Assembly (NCBI RefSeq): GCF_034044635.1
Contig: NZ_JAXCLX010000002.1
Span: forward strand, 186,001 to 250,000
Source of the DNA: Dongia rigui
GTDB taxonomy: Bacteria; Pseudomonadota; Alphaproteobacteria; Dongiales; Dongiaceae
DNA: 64,000 bases
Direction of reading: 5' to 3'
The notes beneath the pieces were generated by a model. That model worked only from the letters and a program-made list of their open reading frames with translations, did no database searches and had not been told where the DNA came from. Position 1 is the stretch's first letter; every line of letters starts with the position of its first letter. The position numbers were made by a program, and so were the translations under genes. Shown piece by piece: positions 1 through 8,276 of this stretch.

Positions 1-2
1 TT

Positions 3-218
3 GGCGTCCTCGGTCAGGTAGTCGGGTCAACACGCCGCTATGACGGACCCATGGGTAAGAGTGACCGGGCGCTCGCCTTGGGCCTCCTTGGTTTGATGCT
101 GGGTGCGGGCTTCGGGCTCGGCTCCTGGATCGACTGGGAAATGATCATCGTTGCCGGCCTTGGCCTCGTCACCATCTTCAACCGCGCCCGCAAGGCGCTT
201 GCCGAGACACCCAAATGA
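3..218 (+). CDS. CDP-alcohol phosphatidyltransferase family protein, C-terminal part
   Basis: The window opens inside this gene; about 71 C-terminal residues are visible. They include the segment RYDGPMGKSDRA followed by a hydrophobic stretch and a basic tail, which is how CDP-alcohol phosphatidyltransferases of the bacterial phospholipid pathway end. These integral membrane enzymes transfer a phosphatidyl group from CDP-diacylglycerol to an alcohol. The stop overlaps the start of cdsA (ATGA), and plsC follows, so the three genes form a translationally coupled phospholipid operon. The alcohol acceptor cannot be told from the visible part. Confidence 0.7.
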   Translation, partial: GVLGQVVGSTRRYDGPMGKSDRALALGLLGLMLGAGFGLGSWIDWEMIIVAGLGLVTIFNRARKALAETPK

Positions 219-1138
219 TCTTCGACATGACGCCCAACGTCGCCACCGCGCTGGCAGCGGTGTTCGCGCTGCTGCTGGTGGCGACCGCCTTCGCCTGGCC
301 GCAGCGCAAGAAGAAGCACGAGTTGTGGCTGCGTACCCGCACCTGGTGGGTGATCATTGCGCTGTTGGGCCTGTCGATCGCCTTGCCGTCCTGGGTGCCG
401 ATCGCGCTCTTTGGCCTCATCTCCTTCCTCGCCTTCAAGGAATTCGTGACGCTGATCCCGACCCGCCGCGCCGACCACCGCGTGCTGCTCTGGGCGTATC
501 TCTCCATCCCGCTGCAATATTACTGGGTGTCGATCGGCTGGTACGGGATGTTCATCATCTTCATCCCCGTCTACATCTTCCTGGCGCTCCCTTTGCGCAT
601 GGTGCTGGCCGGCGAGACGCAGGGCTTCATCAAGGCGGCCGGCACGGTGCATTGGGGCCTGATGATCGCTGTCTTTTCGCTCAGCCATGCCGCCTTTCTG
701 CTGGCGCTGCCGGGCGCTGCCAATCCGGTCGCGGGTGGCGACGGGCTGCTGCTGTTCCTGCTGCTCCTCACCGAGATCAACGATGTCGGCCAATATTGCA
801 GCGGCAAACTGCTTGGGAAACACAAGGTCATTCCCAAGGTCAGCCCCAACAAGACGGTGGAGGGCCTCATCGGTGGCGTCGTCATCACCACGGCCGTTGC
901 GGTTCTGGCGGCACCCTATCTGACCCCGCTCAATTGGTATGAGGCAGCGGGGATCGGTTTCGTCCTGGCGCTTGCCGGTTTTGCGGGCGATGTCACCATC
1001 TCGGCGGTGAAGCGCGATCTGAAGCTCAAGGACAGCGGCACGCTGCTGCCCGGCCATGGCGGCATCCTCGACCGCGTCGACAGCCTGACCTTCACCGCGC
1101 CGCTCTTCTTCCACATCATCTATTTCCTGCATTACTGA
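215..1138 (+). CDS. cdsA: Phosphatidate cytidylyltransferase
   Basis: Converts phosphatidate and CTP to CDP-diacylglycerol, the precursor of all phospholipids, in the inner membrane. The 307-residue product has about eight hydrophobic segments and ends with the CdsA signature at residues 263-290 (S-x2-KRD...KD...LPGHGG-x2-DR-x-DS), whose acidic residues bind metal and substrate. PNKTVEG at 211-217 is a second family hallmark. The ATG start overlaps the stop of the upstream gene, and the stop overlaps the start of plsC, so it sits between two genes of the same pathway. Function is confident; regulation is not visible. Confidence 0.9.
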   Translation: MIFDMTPNVATALAAVFALLLVATAFAWPQRKKKHELWLRTRTWWVIIALLGLSIALPSWVPIALFGLISFLAFKEFVTLIPTRRADHRVLLWAYLSIPLQYYWVSIGWYGMFIIFIPVYIFLALPLRMVLAGETQGFIKAAGTVHWGLMIAVFSLSHAAFLLALPGAANPVAGGDGLLLFLLLLTEINDVGQYCSGKLLGKHKVIPKVSPNKTVEGLIGGVVITTAVAVLAAPYLTPLNWYEAAGIGFVLALAGFAGDVTISAVKRDLKLKDSGTLLPGHGGILDRVDSLTFTAPLFFHIIYFLHY

Positions 1139-1791
1139 TGATGTCGCGTTGGCTGCGGCTGCTTTTGGCCATCCTCTTCCTGCGCCCCGTCGCCTTCATG
1201 ATGCTGGGGCTGACGGTGAAGGGGCGCGAGAACCTGCCAAAGGCCGGCCCCGCTATCGTCATCGCCAATCACAACAGCCACCTCGACACACTGGTCCTGC
1301 TCTCGCTCATGCCGCTTGGCCAGCTCGACAAGGTGCGGCCCGTGGCAGCGGCAGATTACTTCCTGAAGAACCCCGTCATCGCCTGGTTCAGCCTGCATGT
1401 GCTCAACATCCTGCCGCTCGACCGGACCAACACCGGTCGCGGCGCCGATCCGCTGGCCGAAGGTGCGGCGGCGCTTGATCGCGGCGAGATTCTCATCGTC
1501 TTTCCGGAAGGATCACGCGGGAGCGCCGAGGTCATGGGCAAGTTCAAGGGCGGTGTCGCCCGGTTGAAGGAGCGCTATCCGGACGTCCCCGTGACACCCG
1601 TTTTCCTGCAAGGTGCCGGCAAGGCGCTGCCGCGCGGCGAGATCATTCTGGTGCCCGTTGTCGTCGATGCCGTGGTCGGCACGCCGGTCGCCTGGACCGG
1701 CAACCGCGCCACCTACACGCAGGCGATGGAAGACTCAGTTCGCAGCCTCGGCGCGCATCTGCCCAAGGTCTTTGACGACGACGAGGATTAA
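1138..1791 (+). CDS. plsC: 1-acyl-sn-glycerol-3-phosphate acyltransferase (PlsC family)
   Basis: Acylates lysophosphatidic acid to phosphatidic acid, the substrate of the upstream CdsA. It shows the acyltransferase block I NHNSHLD at residues 44-50 (catalytic His and Asp) and block III FPEGSRG at 122-128, where FPEGTRS is usual. Residues 5-25 are hydrophobic and probably anchor the N-terminus. At 217 residues it is of normal length. Its start overlaps the cdsA stop by one base; a second ATG lies three bases on. Its stop overlaps the stop of the convergent cupin gene. Confidence 0.87.
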   Translation: MMSRWLRLLLAILFLRPVAFMMLGLTVKGRENLPKAGPAIVIANHNSHLDTLVLLSLMPLGQLDKVRPVAAADYFLKNPVIAWFSLHVLNILPLDRTNTGRGADPLAEGAAALDRGEILIVFPEGSRGSAEVMGKFKGGVARLKERYPDVPVTPVFLQGAGKALPRGEIILVPVVVDAVVGTPVAWTGNRATYTQAMEDSVRSLGAHLPKVFDDDED

Positions 1792-2291
1792 TCCGTCAGG
1801 CGCTCGATCCAGGCTTTGTGCTGCGGAAACGCGCTGAGCAACTTCCCACGATCGGCCAGTTCGAAATCGGCAAAATCGAAACCCGGCGCCACGGTGCAGC
1901 CGGCCAGCGTGAATGCGCTGACCTTGGCCGGCAAGGCACCGAACCAATACCCGGCCGGCACAACATGCTGGGGCACTTGCCCCCGGGAAAACTCGCGACC
2001 CAGCGTCGTTTCGATCAACTGTCCGTCGGCCGAGATGGCGATGATGGTCAGCGCATCGCCTTCATAGAAATGCCAGACCTCGTCGGACTTGATCCGGTGC
2101 AGCTTCGACCGCTCACCGGCACGCAGCAGGTAATAGATCGCCGTCGCAAGGGAGCGCGGGCCGTGAAAGCGTGCGGGCAACCCCGCATTGGGGATTGTTT
2201 CGCCGGCCCGATAGGTTTCGCGGTAGAAGCCACCCTCCGGATGTGGGGCAAGATTCAGTCGGGTGACAAGCTTGTCAATTCCTTCCGGCAT
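1788..2291 (-). CDS. Cupin domain protein, DUF985/Cupin_5 family
   Basis: A 167-residue single-domain cupin. The start APHPEGGFYRETYR and the central LHRIKSDEVWHFYEGD, with its His, Glu and His residues, match the Cupin_5 (DUF985) family, whose members bind a small sugar-like ligand or metal; the reaction is not established for most. No signal peptide is seen. The ATG overlaps the end of the upstream peptidase gene by 37 bases on the same strand, so the two are probably co-transcribed and coupled. Precise function unknown. Confidence 0.75.
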   Translation of the reverse strand: MPEGIDKLVTRLNLAPHPEGGFYRETYRAGETIPNAGLPARFHGPRSLATAIYYLLRAGERSKLHRIKSDEVWHFYEGDALTIIAISADGQLIETTLGREFSRGQVPQHVVPAGYWFGALPAKVSAFTLAGCTVAPGFDFADFELADRGKLLSAFPQHKAWIERLTD

Positions 2292-3370
2292 AGCGTGCCA
2301 TCCCTTCTGGTATATTGCGCCACGGCTTGTTTCAGCAAATCATGCGGAACGGCGTAGGCGGTGCGGCCTTTGTAGCCGGTCATGGTTTCGGCGGCACAGA
2401 GAGCGTTCCAGATCGCCTCTTCGGTCGCTTCGGCGGCAGCCTGGAAGAGGGGAGTGCATTCCTCCATCCCCAGCATGCGCACATCGGTCATCTTGGATTT
2501 GAGCGGCACCCGGTTGCTGGTCGAAAACGCGAGGAAGATGTCGCCGGAGCCGTTGGAGCCGATGCCGCCCACCCAGGCGAGGCCAGTTGTCGCACGCCGG
2601 GCGAGGCGCTGGCATTGGATCGGCAACAACGGCGCGTCGGTCGCCAGAATGACGATGATCGAGCCCTGTTCCGCTTTCCGTTCGGCGTGAGCCGAGGTCA
2701 CGACATCGGTCGTGAGTTCAAGGCCCACCGGCGCATGACCACAGCGCAGCAGCGAGCGGCGGCCGTAATTCGATTGCACCAGCGCACCCACCGTCCAACC
2801 ACCGTCCTCCGCCGATAGGCGGCGCGAGGCAGTGCCGGTCCCGCCCTTGAATTCGTGGGTGATCATGCCGGTCCCGCCGCCGATATTCCCTTCCAGCACC
2901 GGTCCGGCCTTGGCTGAATCCAAGGCCTCGATCGCCATGTCGAGGGTAACGGGGAAGGTCTCGGCATCCGACAGCCAGCCATCCCACGTCTCTGCTGCAA
3001 CCGGGAGATGCCAGGCCTGATCGATGCCCCTCCTGGCCGCATGAACACAGATCGCATCGCGCGCGACACCGACCGCATGGGTATTGGTGATGGTGATGGG
3101 GGCGGCGAGCAGGCCCTGCTCGTTGATCCAATGACTGCCCGTCATCTCGCCATTGCCGTTGAAGGAATGCATGCCGGCAAACATGAAATCGGTATAGATG
3201 TCGTCCGCGGGCCACAGCGCCGTGACGCCCGTGCGCACCACATGCGGCTCATCGCGAATGAGTGTCGAGAACCCAACGCGGATGCCGTCCACATCGGTGA
3301 TGGCATTGAGCGGCCCCGGCTGCATCTGCCCCAGAGTGATACCGAGATCCCGCAACCGCGCCTTTGCCAT
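2255..3370 (-). CDS. P1 family peptidase (DmpA / beta-aminopeptidase type)
   Basis: An N-terminal-nucleophile hydrolase of MEROPS family P1, whose members cleave N-terminal D- or beta-amino acids from peptides. The 371-residue precursor begins with the family start LRDLGI...GPLNAITDVDGI, carries the glycine-rich GNIGGGTGM-x6-GGTGTASR region at 161-183, and has the self-cleavage dipeptide Gly236-Ser237 (sequence GSIIVILATDAPLLP), where Ser237 becomes the catalytic N-terminus after processing. No signal peptide is visible, so the enzyme is probably cytoplasmic. It is likely co-transcribed with the overlapping cupin gene. Confidence 0.85.
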   Translation of the reverse strand: MAKARLRDLGITLGQMQPGPLNAITDVDGIRVGFSTLIRDEPHVVRTGVTALWPADDIYTDFMFAGMHSFNGNGEMTGSHWINEQGLLAAPITITNTHAVGVARDAICVHAARRGIDQAWHLPVAAETWDGWLSDAETFPVTLDMAIEALDSAKAGPVLEGNIGGGTGMITHEFKGGTGTASRRLSAEDGGWTVGALVQSNYGRRSLLRCGHAPVGLELTTDVVTSAHAERKAEQGSIIVILATDAPLLPIQCQRLARRATTGLAWVGGIGSNGSGDIFLAFSTSNRVPLKSKMTDVRMLGMEECTPLFQAAAEATEEAIWNALCAAETMTGYKGRTAYAVPHDLLKQAVAQYTRRDGTLCRKELTSLSPD

Positions 3371-3425
3371 GATCGTTCCCCTGATTTGTTGTTGCAGGGA
3401 GATTAGGCGAGGTGGGCTGCGTTAC

Positions 3426-4334
3426 TCAAGCAACTGCTGGCAATTTCACCCAGTTGGGGATGCTGGCCGTCACGCGGGTGCCATCGACATCTATGCCGTT
3501 TGCAAGGATCGCGTCGAGATATTCGAGGCGCAGCAGCGCGAGGCCGCGATAGCCGTCGACGGCGCGGATATCGCCGACGTCCTTGCCGTCCAATGTCAGG
3601 TCGGTGCCGATGGGCGGTGGGTTACCCTCGAACCGGACCGGTAGGAGGCGTTTTCTGACCAGGCCGCGGTATTTGGTACGGGCGGTCAGCTCCTGGCCCA
3701 TATAGCAGCCCTTCTGCCAATCGACGCCGTTGAGTTCGTCGAAGCCGCATTCGAGCGGAATGGCCTTGTCGGGCAGAAGATCATGGCTGCCTTCCGGCAC
3801 GCCGAGAGCATAGCGGTGATCCTTGAAACTACCCTGGGGTGCTTCTGCAAAGCCAAGGTCGCTCAAGGTTGCGCCGTAGGTTGCGCGCGGCAGGAAGGCA
3901 TGGACACCGAGATCGGGGAGGCGTGGGTCGGTGAAGACGACGCCCCCGCCAAGTGCTTTGGCCGCACCGGCATGTGCCGCGAGGCCAATGCGTGCCAGCG
4001 CGCCGCCGCCAAAGAGATTGACCACGACGAATTCACTGTCGAGATCGTCGAGCGTCACCTGCGAGCGCAGCTTGAACATCTTGAGGCGCTTCAGGAGATC
4101 GGCGCGGCGGGCACTTTCGCAATCAACCAGATAGCGTGCGCCTTCTTCGACCAGCAGCAGGTCATAGGCGAATTTTCCCTGCGGCGAGAGGAGGGCAGCA
4201 AAAACCGCCTGCGCAGGCCCGATGCGCTTGGTGTCATTGCTGATCAGCCCCTGCAGGAACTCGGCGCGATCTTGGCCGCCGATGGCAATCATGCTGCGGG
4301 CCGGGTTGAGTTCGAAAAAAGCCTTATCTTCCAT
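3426..4334 (-). CDS. ygfZ: Folate-binding protein YgfZ (GcvT-like)
   Basis: A tetrahydrofolate-binding protein related to the glycine-cleavage T protein, needed in bacteria for repair or assembly of some iron-sulfur enzymes such as MiaB. The diagnostic motif KGCYMGQE (residues 208-215, with the functional Cys210) is present, followed by TARTKYRG. The N-terminus (GGQDRAEFLQGLISND) is typical and the 302-residue length is normal. It is divergent from the phosphofructokinase gene, with about 90 bases between starts. Confidence 0.86.
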   Translation of the reverse strand: MEDKAFFELNPARSMIAIGGQDRAEFLQGLISNDTKRIGPAQAVFAALLSPQGKFAYDLLLVEEGARYLVDCESARRADLLKRLKMFKLRSQVTLDDLDSEFVVVNLFGGGALARIGLAAHAGAAKALGGGVVFTDPRLPDLGVHAFLPRATYGATLSDLGFAEAPQGSFKDHRYALGVPEGSHDLLPDKAIPLECGFDELNGVDWQKGCYMGQELTARTKYRGLVRKRLLPVRFEGNPPPIGTDLTLDGKDVGDIRAVDGYRGLALLRLEYLDAILANGIDVDGTRVTASIPNWVKLPAVA

Positions 4335-4423
4335 GTGGCTATGCGGTACCTTCGAGTTTCGTTACTAATACTTGGAACAGTGTGCCGAAAAGGCAAGGGG
4401 CTTCCGGTAATGGGGGACGGGCT

Positions 4424-5515
4424 TTGGCAATAAAGCGGATCGGCATTCTGACCAGCGGCGGCGATTGCGCCGGGCTCAATTCCATCATTCGCGCGGTCTA
4501 TGCCCATGCCAAGGGTCATTTCGGCTGGGAGGTCATCGGCATCCATAATGGCACGGCTGGGCTGCTGGCCCGGCCTGTGGAAGCGACGGCCCTCGACGAA
4601 CGAGTCGCGGGCTCCGACATGCTGCGCCAGGGCGGCACGATTCTGGGCACGACCAACAAGGGCGATCCATTTGCTTTCCTGCAGGAGGATGGCAGCCATA
4701 TCGATCGCTCCGGCGAGGTGATCGAAGGCTTCCGTCTGCTGGGGCTGGATGCGCTGATCGGTATTGGTGGTGACGGCTCGCTCGACATCCTGCGGCGGCT
4801 GGCGATCCAGGGCGGCTTCCAACTGGTGGCCATCCCCAAGACCATCGATAACGATCTCGGCGCCACGGAATTGTCGATCGGCTTCGAGACGGCCGTGCAG
4901 ACCGCGACCTCGGCGCTGGATCACCTGCAGCCCACGGCGGCAAGCCACAGCCGCGTCATGGTGCTGGAGGTGATGGGCCGGGATGCCGGCCATATCGCGC
5001 TGTCGGCCGGCATTGCCGGCGGTGCCGACGTCATTCTCATTCCCGAAATTCGCTATTCCTTCGCGGCCATCGAGAAGAAGCTTGCCGATTTGCGCAAGGG
5101 CGGGCGCAACTTCGCCCTCGTCATCGTGGCGGAGGCGGTCAGGACCGAGAACGGTCAGTCGATCACGTCCGTGCATGGTGGCGGTGCCACGGCAATGCAG
5201 ACCTATGGCGGCATCGGCCATTACATCGGCACAGAACTCGCCAAGCGCAGCGGCGCCGAGACGCGCGTCACGGTGCTGGGGCATGTGCAGCGCGGTGGCA
5301 CGCCGGAACCCAAGGACCGGGTGCTGGGCTCGGCCTTCGGTGTGCATGCGGTCGACCTCATTGCCGAGGGCAAGTTCGACCGCATGGTCGCCTGGAATTC
5401 ACGGCGCGTCATCGATGTGCCGATCGTCGATGCGATCAAGGGTGCTGCCACGGTGGATCCGCACGGCACATTGGTCAAGACCGCGCGCGGATTGGGGATC
5501 AGCTTTGGCGATTAG
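4424..5515 (+). CDS. pfkA: 6-phosphofructokinase, mixed ATP/PPi-type signature
   Basis: Phosphorylates fructose 6-phosphate in glycolysis. With the TTG at 4424 the protein has 363 residues and starts right before the family core KRIGILTSGGDCAGLN. GGGGGACGG lies just upstream; a GTG at 4382 in frame is the alternative. The nucleotide loop reads GGDGS (115-119), as in ATP-dependent enzymes, whereas PKTIDND (138-144) has the Lys usual in PPi-dependent enzymes. In the phosphofructokinase literature the first position largely decides the donor, so ATP use is favoured but not proven. The stop overlaps the next gene. Confidence 0.83.
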   Translation: MAIKRIGILTSGGDCAGLNSIIRAVYAHAKGHFGWEVIGIHNGTAGLLARPVEATALDERVAGSDMLRQGGTILGTTNKGDPFAFLQEDGSHIDRSGEVIEGFRLLGLDALIGIGGDGSLDILRRLAIQGGFQLVAIPKTIDNDLGATELSIGFETAVQTATSALDHLQPTAASHSRVMVLEVMGRDAGHIALSAGIAGGADVILIPEIRYSFAAIEKKLADLRKGGRNFALVIVAEAVRTENGQSITSVHGGGATAMQTYGGIGHYIGTELAKRSGAETRVTVLGHVQRGGTPEPKDRVLGSAFGVHAVDLIAEGKFDRMVAWNSRRVIDVPIVDAIKGAATVDPHGTLVKTARGLGISFGD

Positions 5516-6005
5516 ACTGAACGCCGACGATTTCTGGGAATTCAGCCTGGCGATCTATTGCCGCGAGGCGGTAGCGAATGCGTGCCTGTCGCTGCAGGAC
5601 CGACGCGGCGCCGACGTCAACATGTTGCTGGCGATCTGCTGGCTGGCGCGCAGCGGCTATGCGGTGAGCGACGCGGCGCTGGAAAGCGGATTGGCGGCCA
5701 CGGCACCCTGGGCCGAGTCGGTGCTGCGGCCCTTGCGTGCCGTGCGCCGGAGTCTCGCGAGCTTTGCCGATGTGGGAGGCAATGATCGGCAATCGATCAA
5801 GCATGGCCTGCTGTCGGTGGAACTGGAAGCCGAGCGTGTCGCACAACAGAAGATCGTCGCGGCACTGGCCGGGCATATGAACGGCCTCAGGGCCGAGCCG
5901 GCGCGCAGCCTGGCGGCAATCGGGCTCGATCTTTACGCTGCTAAAATGAGTGCGGGCGAAGTCCAGGACCGGGCCGATCTCGACGCCATTCTGGCAGCAC
6001 TCTGA
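5505..6005 (+). CDS. TIGR02444 family protein (uncharacterised)
   Basis: A 166-residue cytoplasmic protein beginning at TTG 5505, eleven bases inside the end of pfkA, with GGGG about nine bases upstream. The pattern FWEFSLAIY...ACL-x2-QD-x3-ADVN-x-LL-x3-WLA and the helical remainder match the TIGR02444 (DUF2390) family, which has no assigned reaction. The open frame extends far upstream of this start, but that part is antisense-free read-through of the pfkA coding region in another frame and looks unlike protein. Overlap with pfkA implies translational coupling. Confidence 0.7.
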   Translation: MAIRLNADDFWEFSLAIYCREAVANACLSLQDRRGADVNMLLAICWLARSGYAVSDAALESGLAATAPWAESVLRPLRAVRRSLASFADVGGNDRQSIKHGLLSVELEAERVAQQKIVAALAGHMNGLRAEPARSLAAIGLDLYAAKMSAGEVQDRADLDAILAAL

Positions 6006-6015
6006 GGTAGAGGCG

Positions 6016-7464
6016 CTACTCCGCTGCCCGTGCCAAGGGCTGTGGCTGCAGCACGCGGTCGGGCGGCAGCCACAGGCTGACCGTTGTCCCAACGCCCGGC
6101 GTGCTTTCAATGTCGAGGCGCCCGCCATGAAGATCGGTCAACAGCTTGGCGACCGGCAGGCCGAGGCCGGTACTGGTCTGGCCAACATCGTGCTTGATCG
6201 CTTTCAAGCGCTTCAGGTGGTCCTGGTTCTCCAGTTGATGAAATGGCACGGTGATGCGTTCGATATGGGCGGCATCGATGCCGATTCCGGTATCGCTGAC
6301 GCTGAGGCGCATGCCGCCGTCATTGCCCAATGTGGCAGTCAGTGTCACGCGTCCTTCGGGGGGCGTGAACTTGATGGCATTGTCGAGAAGGCTACCCAGT
6401 GCCTGACGCAGCTTGGCATGGTCGGCGATGAGGCCCGGATTGCCGGCTGGGCTCGTCACGTGCAGCAGGATCCGGTCGCGCTGCGCCGCAAAAGTCACCG
6501 GTTCGACCACTTCCGCCAGCAGCGTATCGACAGCGACGCGTTCGTCCTGCAACGCGACGGTGCCCGATTCCAATTGCGACAGGTCGAACACCTGGTTGAC
6601 GAAGCCCAGCAGATGCCGGCCGCGATCATGGATGTGGTTGATGTAGTCGGCATATTGCACGTGGCCGATCGGCCCCAGCATTTCCAGTTTGATCATCTCC
6701 GAATAGCCCAGCACCGCATTGAGCGGCGTGCGCAATTCGTGGCTCATATTGCTCAAGAATCGGGTCTTGGCTTGGTTGGCCCGTTCGGCACGGTCCTTGG
6801 CGATTGATAGATGTTCGACCAGCCGCTGGTTGCCGAGCAAGAGAGCGATGTTGGACTTGAAGCCGTCATTGAGGTGCCGCGCCATGGACCACAGCAACCA
6901 GCCCCAGAAAACGACGAAGGCGGCGATGGCATAGCTCGGTTCGCCGTCGAACCAGACCATGCGCAGGCCGAAGGGGAGAAGGGCAGGAATCGTGAATGCC
7001 GCAAAGGCGATGAGGCTGTTGGTATAGCCGGCGATGGCCGACGCGCTCAGCGCTGCCATCATGAACGCGGCCACAAGCTTGGCGTGATCGGGACTGAGGC
7101 TGCCGATGAGATAGATCGAGAGGCCCCAGAGCGTGCCAGCAACACCGGAACCGACCGAAAAGGCATAGACCCAGTTCTTGGCTTCGCCGACCGAACGCTC
7201 CTGGCGCAGGTAAAGCTTGGCGAGGGCGAAGCGCAACATGGTCCAGGCAAAGAGGGTGACGGCCCAGCCCAGCAGATAAAGATGCGGCGCGCTGGTCCAC
7301 AGGGCGCCGGTCAACAGCACCATGGCTCCGATATTGGCGATGAGCAGCGGGCGCGTGCGCTGGTAGAGGCTGGCGATAAGCTCCGCCTCGACCTCTTCCC
7401 GAGCCACCGGCGCGGTGAGGTCGGTGCTCCTCGGATTGGGGGCGCCCATCGACGCGGCGGTCAT
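6016..7464 (-). CDS. Membrane sensor histidine kinase
   Basis: A hybrid-free two-component kinase of 482 residues. The N-terminal half carries about six hydrophobic segments. A short coiled linker leads to the dimerisation/H-box SNMSHELRTPLNAVLGYSEM (phospho-acceptor His) and an HATPase domain with N box LLDNAIKF, G1 box SDTGIGI and a late TGLGLPVA. The ATG at 7464 is preferred over 7485 because GGAG lies nine bases before it. No response regulator is adjacent, so this is an orphan kinase. Its signal is unknown. Confidence 0.84.
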   Translation of the reverse strand: MTAASMGAPNPRSTDLTAPVAREEVEAELIASLYQRTRPLLIANIGAMVLLTGALWTSAPHLYLLGWAVTLFAWTMLRFALAKLYLRQERSVGEAKNWVYAFSVGSGVAGTLWGLSIYLIGSLSPDHAKLVAAFMMAALSASAIAGYTNSLIAFAAFTIPALLPFGLRMVWFDGEPSYAIAAFVVFWGWLLWSMARHLNDGFKSNIALLLGNQRLVEHLSIAKDRAERANQAKTRFLSNMSHELRTPLNAVLGYSEMIKLEMLGPIGHVQYADYINHIHDRGRHLLGFVNQVFDLSQLESGTVALQDERVAVDTLLAEVVEPVTFAAQRDRILLHVTSPAGNPGLIADHAKLRQALGSLLDNAIKFTPPEGRVTLTATLGNDGGMRLSVSDTGIGIDAAHIERITVPFHQLENQDHLKRLKAIKHDVGQTSTGLGLPVAKLLTDLHGGRLDIESTPGVGTTVSLWLPPDRVLQPQPLARAAE

Positions 7465-7628
7465 GCAACGCGCTCCAGCGCGCATCCGCGTTGGATGCGG
7501 CGCACCAGTAAGCCGGCGCCCATGAAGTCGGGCGAATGCCGGTCTTATCGCGGAAGCGGCTTAACGAAGGGCTAAGGACAGCCCATTGAGAAGGCTTTTT
7601 GCTGGGATACTACACAATGATGTATGGC

Positions 7629-8138
7629 TCAGGCGGTTGGTAGCGGAAGACTGCCCAGGCTAATTTTCACCCCAGATTGCTTCTCGATCTCCTGCCGGAT
7701 CTTGGCTTCGATCTGGACGCGGATCTTCTCCTCGATTTCGGCCCGGGTCTCGGCATCGAGGCTGGCGAGTTGCTCCTCCGTGAGACCCAGATCCGCCAAT
7801 ACCATCGCCCGCATCTGTTCGGCCGGGGTCTTGCGGGCGAAATTCAGGAATTCGTCGCGGGCGTCCGGTGTCTTGTCCACGGCACCGGACTGCAGGTCGC
7901 TGACGTCGAGGGATGGCTGCGTTTCGACGCCGGCATTGATGAGCGTCGCCGAAATGACGCCATTGCCGGGCCGGCCGCTGATGGTGGCGACGTTTGACCC
8001 GGCATTGGTCTGCTGGGCGAGGAGGCTTGAGAATGCGCCCTCGGCATTGGCTTCGGTCGCTTTTTGCTCGGCATCTTTTTCCGCTTTGCCAAGGATCTGG
8101 AGACCGCTGGAGGCTGCGCTGAACAGGCTGATCGACAT
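7629..8138 (-). CDS. Hypothetical protein with charged C-terminal helix
   Basis: A 169-residue protein I do not recognise. The N-terminus MSISLFSAASSGLQIL is mildly hydrophobic but is not a clear signal peptide. Residues 10-85 are rich in Ala, Ser, Gly and Thr and look flexible. The C-terminal half (about 90-160) is highly charged and alternates Glu/Lys/Arg/Ile in a way typical of a long amphipathic helix (EEKIRVQIEAKIRQEIEKQ). Codon use is like that of its neighbours. It stands alone, divergent from the MFS gene. Confidence 0.6.
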   Translation of the reverse strand: MSISLFSAASSGLQILGKAEKDAEQKATEANAEGAFSSLLAQQTNAGSNVATISGRPGNGVISATLINAGVETQPSLDVSDLQSGAVDKTPDARDEFLNFARKTPAEQMRAMVLADLGLTEEQLASLDAETRAEIEEKIRVQIEAKIRQEIEKQSGVKISLGSLPLPTA

Positions 8139-8276
8139 CGGTTAAGGCCCTTCCTGCCGCGTATGGCTAAATTTGTCTGGTATCAAGCAAACGCCATGCC
8201 GAAAGTGTTAACAATTTCGCCTTCTGGGAATGTGTCCGCACAGCTATTGTGCAGGCGGACAAGAAGTGGGGAGTTC

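Noticed and set aside
38-1132. Long open frame antisense to cdsA
   Set aside because: Composition is that of a mirrored GC-rich gene (runs of Arg, Gln, His), and cdsA on the other strand has clear family motifs.
7480-7500. Hairpin CGCATCC/GGATGCG near the histidine kinase start
   Set aside because: Short, without a T-run, and it overlaps the start region of the gene; probably chance.
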